Shown: piece after piece, positions 1 to 5,363 of the stretch
Numbering within the stretch: the stretch's first letter is position 1
How the letters are laid out: each line of letters opens with the position of its first letter
Assembly (NCBI GenBank): GCA_030151745.1
Contig: JASLDA010000063.1
Span: 1 to 5,470, forward strand
Direction: 5' to 3'
Length of the DNA: 5,470 bases
Source: Chitinophagaceae bacterium
Lineage (GTDB): Bacteria > Bacteroidota > Bacteroidia > Chitinophagales > Chitinophagaceae
Translations under genes and position numbers: made by a program
Notes under the pieces: model-generated
The model's database searches: none
What the model saw: the letters and a program-made list of their open reading frames with translations, nothing else
What the model was told of the DNA's origin: nothing

Positions 1-28
1 ACCCGCGCTGAGCGAATAACAGGTTTAC

Positions 29-112
29 GATTGAAAATTTAAGATTGTAGATTGACGTCGATCCGGGGTTCCGGCCTCTCAATCTACAATCTTAGATTTT
101 CAATCTACAATC
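29..112. repeat. AT-rich imperfect inverted repeat behind the permease gene
   Basis: Left arm 29-55 and right arm 79-105 are complementary at 26 of 27 positions; the exception, T39 against G95, would be a G-U wobble in plus-strand RNA. The 23-base spacer (56-78) contains its own CCGG-GGTT-CCGG fold (63-74). The 13-mer TCAATCTACAATC occurs at 79-91 and again at 100-112, and its reverse complement is at 43-55, so the element is built from one repeated unit. It begins about 10 bases beyond the permease stop codon in the direction of transcription, so it could act as a transcript-end hairpin. It is equally likely to be a dispersed intergenic repeat. There is no T-tract typical of an intrinsic terminator. 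Confidence 0.8.
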
Positions 113-122
113 CTGGATCCCT

Positions 123-956
123 TCAGCTCAGCAGGATGCGCAGTCCGACCAGCGCCAGGCAGACCGCCAATACGCGGATGATCACGTTCGTCGGCAGCCG
201 ATGCGAGAGCCAGGCCCCGAGCTGGGCTCCGGGCAATACGCCGATGCACAGCCCTATCACCAGCTTCTGCGCGATAGCGGCATTGTAAGTGCCGTTCACA
301 AAATGCGTGATCACGGTAATGCTGGACATGATGGCCAGTATAAAATGTGAAGTCGCCGTTGCGATGTAGACGGGAAAGCCCATCCACTGCACCATGGCCG
401 GCACGTGCACGATCCCGCCGCCGATACCGAGCAGCGGGGATATAAAGCCGACGATAATGCTGACAAGGATCCCGAAGCGATAGTTGTATGCATAGCTGAA
501 CACCTTGCCGTGGCGATCGGTCAGCGTCGTGCTGATGACGCCCGGCCCTGGCTCGCGCTTCGGTCCCGCGTCCCGCTTTGCAACGGCCTTGCGGCTGTTC
601 TTCATGAACAGGTAGCCTGCGAGGACCAGCAGCAGGACGGAAAATACCTTCTGGAAGACTTCCTTGGGAATATAGTTGGTCAGGTAGGCGCCGAGCACAG
701 AGCCCGGGATCGTGAACAGCGCGAATAGCAGGCCCGCCTTATAGTCTATGCGCCCGGCCCTGGCATAGGCCACGCTCCCCGAAATCGCGTTGGCAGCAAC
801 GATGGCTATGGATACTGCCGTAATCGTTTCTGTCGGCAGCTCCGGATGGGTCAGCAGCAGCAGCGGGACCAGCAGGAATCCACCGCCGGCACCGATAAGC
901 GTGCCGCAGGTGCCGATAAGAAAGCCGACGATAATAAGTATCCAGTACTGATCCAT
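123..956 (-). CDS. TauE/SafE family (sulfite exporter-like) membrane permease
   Basis: A 277-residue polytopic inner-membrane protein of the TauE/SafE (formerly DUF81) family. Members move small anions such as sulfite or sulfoacetate across the membrane, but the substrate here cannot be read from sequence. The two half-repeats are visible: a first hydrophobic segment from residue 4 with the glycine motif GAGGG at 22-26 followed by LLVP, and a second GIGGG at 177-181 followed by IVHVP. A hydrophilic, Lys/Arg-rich loop (about 119-160) joins the halves, and the length is normal. I chose the ATG at 956 because the membrane segment starts at once. An in-frame ATG at 1022 would add 22 basic, Pro/Gly-rich residues unlike the family N-terminus and would run into the spacer. 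No Shine-Dalgarno sequence precedes the start. The reductase lies 141 bp upstream on the same strand, but an apparent terminator separates them, so co-transcription is doubtful. No sulfur-metabolism gene is nearby. Confidence 0.9.
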   Translation of the reverse strand: MDQYWILIIVGFLIGTCGTLIGAGGGFLLVPLLLLTHPELPTETITAVSIAIVAANAISGSVAYARAGRIDYKAGLLFALFTIPGSVLGAYLTNYIPKEVFQKVFSVLLLVLAGYLFMKNSRKAVAKRDAGPKREPGPGVISTTLTDRHGKVFSYAYNYRFGILVSIIVGFISPLLGIGGGIVHVPAMVQWMGFPVYIATATSHFILAIMSSITVITHFVNGTYNAAIAQKLVIGLCIGVLPGAQLGAWLSHRLPTNVIIRVLAVCLALVGLRILLS

Positions 957-1030
957 TCCAGAATATTGCGTTACTCCGCGCGGGACCGGACTGCATCCAG
1001 CCCGGCCCCGCCGGAGCCGCAAACTTCCCG

Positions 1031-1052
1031 AAAAATGCGGACATCGGTCCGC
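1031..1052 (-). terminator. Candidate intrinsic terminator of the reductase gene
   Basis: Read on the minus strand, a perfect 6-bp stem GCGGAC / GTCCGC closes a CGAT tetraloop (1037-1052) and is followed immediately by ATTTTT (1036-1031). This is the usual hairpin plus U-tract layout. It lies about 45 bases beyond the reductase stop codon and about 75 bases before the permease start, so it would end the reductase transcript and leave the permease to its own promoter. The stem is short and the U-tract only five long, so termination may be partial. Confidence 0.5.
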
Positions 1053-1097
1053 TCTCCTGGTTGCGGGTCAATCCGAGCCATGCACCGGGATTGCCGC

Positions 1098-1934
1098 CTA
1101 TTCCGCGACATCGGTAGCCGCGGAACGTTCGCGGTTCGCCTCCAGCTCCTGCGTGAGCGTCTCGACCCGGGCCTGCGCCCGCCTGTACGCATCGCTGCCC
1201 ATGAAAAAGCGGACCGGCGGCGCCGCCATCTCCGCGAGCTCGATGAACATATCCGCGGCCTTATCCGGGTCCCCGGTCTGCTTCCCGCTGATGCTGTCGT
1301 AGCGAGCCAGGGAGGCATGCACGCCCTCATAGGCATCGATCTTCCTCGTTGCGATCACCAGCGATTCGCGGCTCAGGAAGCTGGTACGGAAGCCGCCCGG
1401 GGCGACCGCCGTCACATGAATTCCAAGCTCCCGGAGGTCCAGCGCGGAAACCTCGGAGAGCGCGATCACCGCCGCCTTGGTAGCCGAATAGACCGCCCAG
1501 GCCGAGGCGCCGTTGAAGCCCGCAATGGACGCTATATTGATGATGCGGCCGTTGCGGCGCGCCCGCATACCCGGCAGCGCGGCCTGCATCACGGTCATCG
1601 TCGCGAACACGTTCACATCGAAGCACTGGCGGATCTCTGCCGAGCTCAGCTCCTCGAGCGCTCCCCCGATGCCGTAACCGGCATTGTTCACAACGACGTC
1701 CAGCTGCCCGAAATGCGACTCTGCCTTTTCCACCGCTGCCCGGATGGAAGCCTCATCCTGCAGGTCCGCTTCCAGCGCGAGAAAGTCCGGATTCCCTCCG
1801 GCCCCGGCGGCGGATTCCAGCTGCCGCCGGTCCCGGCTGGTAGCGGCCACCCGGTAGCCCGATTCCAGCAAACGCTTTACCAGGGCCAGTCCCAGTCCCT
1901 TGGATGCCCCGGTGATAAACCATACGTTCTTCAT
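1098..1934 (-). CDS. Short-chain dehydrogenase/reductase (classical SDR) oxidoreductase
   Basis: A cytosolic NAD(P)-dependent oxidoreductase of 278 residues with a Rossmann fold. From the N-terminus: the nucleotide-binding TGASKGLG at 8-15, ADL at 56-58 (adenine-ring contact), NNAG at 83-86, and the catalytic set Asn108, Ser136, Tyr149 and Lys153 (YSATK) at normal spacing. APGGFRT follows in the position of the usual PG motif. Arg34 just after the second strand (ATSRDR) suggests a preference for NADPH; this is inferred from known SDR behaviour. It resembles the many 'SDR family oxidoreductase' proteins of about 280 residues whose substrates are unknown, and I cannot assign one. I chose the ATG at 1934 because the first strand (KNVWFITGAS) starts there; in-frame ATGs at 1946 and 1970 would add 4 or 12 residues. 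No Shine-Dalgarno sequence is seen. A possible promoter lies about 56 bases upstream and a terminator follows the stop, so it is probably a single-gene unit. Confidence 0.92.
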   Translation of the reverse strand: MKNVWFITGASKGLGLALVKRLLESGYRVAATSRDRRQLESAAGAGGNPDFLALEADLQDEASIRAAVEKAESHFGQLDVVVNNAGYGIGGALEELSSAEIRQCFDVNVFATMTVMQAALPGMRARRNGRIINIASIAGFNGASAWAVYSATKAAVIALSEVSALDLRELGIHVTAVAPGGFRTSFLSRESLVIATRKIDAYEGVHASLARYDSISGKQTGDPDKAADMFIELAEMAAPPVRFFMGSDAYRRAQARVETLTQELEANRERSAATDVAE

Positions 1935-1989
1935 ATCAGTTTGCATTAAAGACCGCGCGACGGCAATCAAGGCTGCGCCGGCCCGGCAT

Positions 1990-1997
1990 TAAAATTA
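1990..1997 (-). promoter_or_regulatory. Possible -7 promoter element for the reductase
   Basis: The minus strand reads TAATTTTA, which matches the Bacteroidota -7 consensus TAnnTTTG at five of six fixed positions and lies about 56 bases before the reductase ATG. A -33 TTG at ideal spacing is not clear; the TTGs upstream are at poor distances. In an AT-rich patch such a match can arise by chance. Confidence 0.3.
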
Positions 1998-2293
1998 AGA
2001 TCCTGCCACAAGGGCTGGATCCAAGCAGCTCAATTGACTGCCGTAAAATTCGCTCCGGTGCTCCCTAAGTCCAGGTTGCCGGATGGAACGCCCGAAAATT
2101 ACGCGGGGCCGGCACTTTCAGGTCACTTCGCTGCCATTGAGAAGGAATAGCGTGGCGGCTAACTTACAGCGAGGCTATCCGGTTCGAACCCGGCAAAGCG
2201 CGCTCCGTCCTGTTTCGCCAGTCGCTCCCCGGGCTCAGCAGCGCCATATCTTTCAAAGAAACCAGCGGATGCAAAAATGCTAAGCGACAGGAG

Positions 2294-2324
2294 TTGGCAT
2301 CTTTTTCGCGAATAGCTACTTTCC
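2294..2324 (+). promoter_or_regulatory. Possible rtcB promoter
   Basis: TTG at 2294-2296 is followed after 20 bases by TACTTTCC (2317-2324), a partial match to the Bacteroidota -33 (TTG) and -7 (TAnnTTTG) elements, with the final G of the -7 element missing. Transcription would begin around 2330 and give a leader of about 30 bases before the ATG at 2362. Support is only this partial motif and its position. Confidence 0.3.
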
Positions 2325-2333
2325 CAACCTACC

Positions 2334-2349
2334 ATTCAACTATTCAACT
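2334..2349 (+). repeat. Short tandem repeat ATTCAACT x2 in the rtcB leader
   Basis: Two perfect head-to-tail copies of ATTCAACT (2334-2341 and 2342-2349), followed by ACT, end 12 bases before the rtcB start codon. They occupy the place where a ribosome binding site would be expected, and no Shine-Dalgarno-like purine run is present. A run of this AT-rich, unstructured type may help ribosome loading in organisms that do not depend on Shine-Dalgarno pairing, but that role is inferred. Confidence 0.6.
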
Positions 2350-2361
2350 ACTCAGCGAATC

Positions 2362-3777
2362 ATGAGAGCATTCATCACCGCCGAAGATCTGCTGCAGCTG
2401 GGCTTCGTGGAAGGCAGGATCCTCGGCGCCGCACTGAAGCTGTCCCTGCAGTTTGCAGGCCGGCCCAAAGGCGAGGTGCTGGCCCTGCTCGAAAAGCTGC
2501 GCAGCTACCCCGAGAGCTTTCTCGACGACCCGGTGCTGGGCACCCTGGCCAGGGAGATGAACGCGCCGGCCCCTGCCGATGGCGCCATCCCGCTGAACGA
2601 GCGGCCGCAGAGCTATGCCGTTTACGGCGCCGGCGGCATCGAAGCCGGGGCGCGGGCACAGATGGACACGGCGATGAGACTGCCGGTGACGGCCGCCGGA
2701 GCGCTGATGCCGGACGCCCACCAAGGCTACGGCCTGCCGATCGGGGGCGTGCTGGCGACCCGCAACGCGATCATTCCATACGGCGTCGGCGTCGATATCG
2801 GCTGTCGCATGGCGCTGACGATCTACGATATCCCGGTCGATCATTTCCTCGGCCACCAGTCGCAGTACAAACGCGAGCTTATAGCCCATACCAGCTTCGG
2901 TGCCGGGCAGGGATTCAAGCCCCGCGAGCAGACCGATCACCCGGTGCTGAACTCCGGCCTGTTCCGCATCAACAAGCTCGTCGCGGGCCTGTACGATAAA
3001 GCAGCCGCCCAGCTCGGCACATCCGGCGGCGGCAATCACTTCGCCGAATGGGGCATCATGAAGTTCCCGCAGCGGGACGAAGCGCTGAACATAGACAAGG
3101 GCTCCTACCTGGCGCTGCTGACGCATAGCGGCTCCCGGGGCTTCGGCGCCACCATCGCAGGCCACTACACCCGGCTTGCGAAGGAGCTTTGCAAGCTACC
3201 CAGGGAAGCTGCCAACCTGGCCTACCTGGACCTGGATACGGAAGCGGGCCAGGAATACTGGCTGGCGATGAACCTTGCCGGCGACTATGCCTCGGCCTGC
3301 CACGAGATCATCCACAGCAAGCTGACCAAAGTTATCGGCGGCACCGTGCTGGCGCGGGTGGAAAACCATCACAACTTCGCCTGGAAAGAAATGCTGAACG
3401 GCGAGGAAGTGCTGGTGCACCGCAAGGGCGCCACGCCGGCCGGCAGGGGCGTACTGGGAATCATCCCGGGCTCGATGACGGCTCCCGGCTTCCTGGTGCG
3501 GGGGAAAGGCGAGGCTGCGTCGATCAACTCGGCATCGCATGGCGCAGGGCGGCAGATGAGCCGCAGCGCCGCCATCAGGAACATCGGCAAGCAGGAGATG
3601 CGCGAGGTGCTGCGCGATCACGGCGTCACGCTGATCGGGGCCGGGCTGGACGAGGCGCCCATGGCCTACAAGGACATTCACAAGGTGATGGAAGCCCAGC
3701 AGGAGTTGGTCGATATCGTCGCGAAGTTCAGCCCGAAAATGGTGCGCATGGCCGATGACGGCAGCCGGGAAGATTGA
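2362..3777 (+). CDS. rtcB: RtcB family RNA-splicing ligase
   Basis: A 471-residue GTP- and Mn2+-dependent RNA ligase. RtcB enzymes join RNA ends carrying 2',3'-cyclic phosphate or 3'-phosphate to 5'-OH ends, in tRNA or rRNA repair after nuclease damage. All family signatures are present in order: MPDAHQGYGLPIGG (116-129); GVDIGCR with metal ligands Asp145 and Cys148; GGGNHF with His226; THSGSRG with His255; ENHHN (334-338) with a further metal-binding His; and SASHGAGRQMSR with His393 at the guanylylated-histidine position. Near the end, AYKDIHKVM (435-443) matches the conserved C-terminal lysine region. Length is close to the long archaeal-type RtcB and exceeds the 408 residues of the E. coli enzyme. 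The ATG at 2362 begins directly with the N-terminal family region (ITAEDLLQLGF) and has no Shine-Dalgarno sequence. It is transcribed divergently from the reductase and convergently with the peptidase operon, 31 bp from the lipoprotein stop. No rtcA, archease or release-factor homologue prfH is next to it, so it appears to be a lone repair gene. Confidence 0.97.
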   Translation: MRAFITAEDLLQLGFVEGRILGAALKLSLQFAGRPKGEVLALLEKLRSYPESFLDDPVLGTLAREMNAPAPADGAIPLNERPQSYAVYGAGGIEAGARAQMDTAMRLPVTAAGALMPDAHQGYGLPIGGVLATRNAIIPYGVGVDIGCRMALTIYDIPVDHFLGHQSQYKRELIAHTSFGAGQGFKPREQTDHPVLNSGLFRINKLVAGLYDKAAAQLGTSGGGNHFAEWGIMKFPQRDEALNIDKGSYLALLTHSGSRGFGATIAGHYTRLAKELCKLPREAANLAYLDLDTEAGQEYWLAMNLAGDYASACHEIIHSKLTKVIGGTVLARVENHHNFAWKEMLNGEEVLVHRKGATPAGRGVLGIIPGSMTAPGFLVRGKGEAASINSASHGAGRQMSRSAAIRNIGKQEMREVLRDHGVTLIGAGLDEAPMAYKDIHKVMEAQQELVDIVAKFSPKMVRMADDGSRED

Positions 3778-3808
3778 TCCGGCAACCGGGCCATGCAGCT
3801 CCGGCCAA

Positions 3809-4309
3809 CTATTTCTTCCTGAACCAGAGATTCAGGCGCAGGCCGTTCGTGTTCTCCTCTTCGGTCTCCAGGTTGTCCGCCAGGTAGATCGTGTATGCGC
3901 CGGACTTTGTGAAAACGGCGCCGGTGCGGGCCTTGCCGTCGTCGTAGTACAGCCCGGTCAGCGTCGCGTCGATGGTGATCTCCCGCGCCTTGGCAAAGGC
4001 GGCGGGCTCCATGAGCCGGGAGCTTTCGGGGTCCTGGATGTAGAAGTAGCGGTCATCCGGGTCTATGATCGCCATGCGCCCGGGATGCTTCTCGCTGAGC
4101 CGGAGCATGACCGCTGCGCCCGGGCGGAGGGTATCCGCGGACAGCGAGCTGTGTTCCGGGTCCACGGCCTGGATCAGGGCATCGGCAGGCTCCGCGGCGG
4201 AGACGGTCACGGTATCTGCCGGAATCGGCCGGGAGCTCGCCGCGGGCCGGCATTGCAGGAACAGCAGCATGGCCGCCGCAATGCTTAAGATCAGGCTTCG
4301 CATGCTCAT
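3809..4309 (-). CDS. Small putative lipoprotein; candidate immunity partner of the peptidase
   Basis: A 166-residue exported protein of unknown family. The N-terminus is a signal peptide: basic MSMRS, hydrophobic LILSIAAAMLLFL, then Gln19-Cys20. Cys20 is a plausible lipidation site, although Gln before Cys departs from the strict lipobox. A Pro/Ser/Ala-rich linker (21-40) leads into a beta-rich domain (about 65-166) with a YFYIQD strand (88-93), LTGLYYDDG (117-125), and a conspicuous C-terminal block GAYTIYLADNLETEEEN (137-153) ending in LRLNLWFRKK. The mature part would sit in the periplasm or on the outer membrane. Its ATG (4309) overlaps the stop codon of the upstream peptidase gene as ATGA, so the two are very probably translated together; a second ATG at 4303 is possible. 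An exported partner coupled to a wall-degrading enzyme suggests it protects the producer, but this comes from context only, and a structural or enzyme-accessory role is possible. The gene ends 31 bp from the convergent rtcB stop with no clear terminator. Confidence 0.82.
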   Translation of the reverse strand: MSMRSLILSIAAAMLLFLQCRPAASSRPIPADTVTVSAAEPADALIQAVDPEHSSLSADTLRPGAAVMLRLSEKHPGRMAIIDPDDRYFYIQDPESSRLMEPAAFAKAREITIDATLTGLYYDDGKARTGAVFTKSGAYTIYLADNLETEEENTNGLRLNLWFRKK

Positions 4310-5031
4310 TTAATTTCCAGGTGAAAGTGCGGGGGCTTGCCTTCGTTGATCACCTTACGGCAATACTCGTTGCCGATCTTCGTGAACACCGTCTTCTGCG
4401 CTCCGGACAGGTCGCGGCTGCGCACATCGAAGGCTTTTGCATTCAGGTGATTCGAGATATAGGTACCCTTGGCCACCTGCGCATCGAGCGTCGACTGGAT
4501 CGCCGCCTTGGTCTCCGCTACGCTGAGCTTGTCCTTCACGGCCTTGTTGTACGCATTGATGACTTCCTGGGCTGCCGTCTTGTTCTTATACAGCTTCAGC
4601 AAATCGTCTTTCAGGTTCAGCTTGGTATACATCGCGTCGGCCTGGGCTGCCGTCGACCTCCGCCCCGAGGTAATGACCATGACCTTGTTCGGACTTGCGT
4701 TGCAATAGAAGCGCACGCCCATCGGCCGGATGACGGAAATGATATCGTCGCCCAGGACAATGTCCGTATCGGCGATCTCATAGGCGGCCGGCAGCGCGCT
4801 TTCCAGGCGTGTCAGCGTTGTGCAGCCCGCCGTGACGGTACCGGTGGCGACCAGCATCTTCTCGATCTCCTTCTGGAAGCTCTCGATGCCGGTCTGCAGA
4901 TCTTCGGAATAGACGCCGTCGGTCTTGACCTTGTACAAATGCTTGGATAGCAATACCTGGACGACCTTCACATCCATACTGTCGTTCTTCTGGCCTTTCC
5001 CGACGCCGTTCCGGATTGAATAATATGCCAT
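4306..5031 (-). CDS. Peptidoglycan-binding-like plus M15-type (D,D-carboxypeptidase/endolysin-like) metallopeptidase
   Basis: A 241-residue protein with two parts. Residues 1-60 resemble a peptidoglycan-binding repeat: a short lead SIRNGVGKGQKN, then DVKVVQVLLSK, TDGVYS and the helix TGIESFQKEI. Residues about 100-241 resemble an M15/VanY-type zinc peptidase, which cuts peptidoglycan stem peptides: ITSGRRSTAAQ (120-130) corresponds to the SGYRS region; SNHLNAKAFD (193-202) matches SxHxxGxAxD and supplies likely zinc ligands His195 and Asp202; PHFHLEI (234-240) gives the C-terminal ligand His235 or His237. Ala198 replaces the usual Gly. A charged helical insert (about 138-188) separates the first two motifs. 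There is no signal peptide or membrane segment, so the protein needs lysis or a dedicated export system to reach peptidoglycan. The start at 5031 gives the family-like N-terminus; no Shine-Dalgarno sequence is seen. It forms an operon with the lipoprotein through a 4-base ATGA overlap. Phage endolysin and type VI secretion effector are the main candidate roles; the context favours the second. Confidence 0.78.
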   Translation of the reverse strand: MAYYSIRNGVGKGQKNDSMDVKVVQVLLSKHLYKVKTDGVYSEDLQTGIESFQKEIEKMLVATGTVTAGCTTLTRLESALPAAYEIADTDIVLGDDIISVIRPMGVRFYCNASPNKVMVITSGRRSTAAQADAMYTKLNLKDDLLKLYKNKTAAQEVINAYNKAVKDKLSVAETKAAIQSTLDAQVAKGTYISNHLNAKAFDVRSRDLSGAQKTVFTKIGNEYCRKVINEGKPPHFHLEIK

Positions 5032-5143
5032 AGGATCAAGGTGATAGGATTCCTGAAATTACGATGCAGCCGGCTCGGCACCGTTAGGCTTTTCGGATAC
5101 AGCGATCGCACATCCGTTCTTCCGGTGCTTCTCAGCGGGTTCA

Positions 5144-5202
5144 TGTCAGCTCTGATCAAGGTGTCACCTCTGGCGGAGGTGACACCTTGATCAGAGCTGA
5201 CA
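5144..5202. repeat. Perfect 27-bp inverted repeat with 5-base loop
   Basis: Left arm 5144-5170 and right arm 5176-5202 are exactly complementary over 27 bases, with TGGCG (5171-5175) between them. The arms contain TCAAGGTGTCA (5156-5166) and its complement TGACACCTTGA (5180-5190). The latter unit recurs at 5198-5208, a period of 18, so the right arm continues as a partial tandem repeat to 5210. The element lies between the divergent starts of the peptidase operon and the final gene, 112 bases above the former and 161 above the latter. It is not behind either gene, so simple termination does not explain it. A mobile palindromic repeat, a regulator-binding array, or a leader-RNA hairpin are all possible. 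No flanking target duplication is evident. Confidence 0.9.
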
Positions 5203-5252
5203 CCTTGACCGGAAATTCGCTCGGGAAGCATAATCCGGAACCGCGCACGGTG

Positions 5253-5260
5253 TATTTTTG
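5253..5260 (+). promoter_or_regulatory. Probable -7 promoter element for the last gene
   Basis: TATTTTTG matches the Bacteroidota -7 consensus TAnnTTTG at every fixed position and is followed by an AT-rich start region (CAATATAATG). A -33 TTG is not evident at the expected distance. Initiation just downstream would give a leader of roughly 95 bases before the ATG at 5364, in which CTGTCC (5294-5299) and GGACAG (5325-5330) could form a small hairpin. Confidence 0.45.
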
Positions 5261-5363
5261 CAATATAATGCAGAGAACCCGCTCGCAGGTTTGCTGTCCG
5301 GAAGCGGCTTTGGAACTATCCCCGGGACAGGGACCGGACTTGCTAAAAACCTGACTACAGACG

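Larger units (their letters stand above)
1935..2361. other. Intergenic region between divergent reductase and rtcB, no supportable gene
   Basis: This 427-bp gap separates the divergent starts of the reductase and rtcB. Reading frames in it are short or lack a plausible start. The longest ATG-initiated one (2083-2283, 66 codons) is basic, has no recognisable motif and shows no third-position GC bias like the neighbouring genes. A minus-strand open stretch ending near 2164 reads protein-like but has no ATG. The region contains GGTTCGAACC, a perfect 10-bp palindrome at 2181-2190 that mimics a tRNA T-loop, but no tRNA cloverleaf. Candidate promoters for both flanking genes and a small tandem repeat are listed separately. 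Confidence 0.6.

Noticed and set aside
1..19. Possible C-terminal end of an upstream rightward gene (codons for PALSE then TAA at 17-19)
   Set aside because: Five codons cannot distinguish coding from chance, and the other frames also stop soon after.
846..1949. A 367-codon plus-strand open frame antisense to the reductase and the permease N-terminus
   Set aside because: It is Arg/His/Pro-rich with no domain and lies opposite two genes with clear family motifs; it is a GC-rich antisense shadow.
2130..2220. Possible tRNA gene around the GGTTCGAACC palindrome
   Set aside because: Only the T-arm fits (four of five pairs). Position 33 is not T, the anticodon stem has three pairs, and no 5' acceptor strand matches the bases after the T-arm.
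2083..2283. A 66-codon plus-strand open frame in the reductase-rtcB gap
   Set aside because: It has no motif, no ribosome site, a basic low-information product and no third-position GC bias like the real genes here.
2344..3165. A 273-codon minus-strand open frame across the first half of rtcB
   Set aside because: It is fully antisense to a gene with all RtcB signatures; composition is typical of a shadow frame and there is no recognisable motif.
3778..3808. Possible bidirectional terminator between rtcB and the lipoprotein gene
   Set aside because: Only 4-bp stems such as CCGG-CAA-CCGG form, and there is no T-tract on either strand.
5054..5061. TAATTTCA on the minus strand as a promoter box for the peptidase operon
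   Set aside because: It matches only four of six fixed positions of TAnnTTTG, has no -33 TTG at the right distance, and would leave a leader of only about 20 bases.
4968..5231. An 87-codon minus-strand open frame spanning the palindrome and the start of the peptidase gene
   Set aside because: It runs through the inverted repeat and overlaps the peptidase start in another frame; the product has no domain or plausible role.
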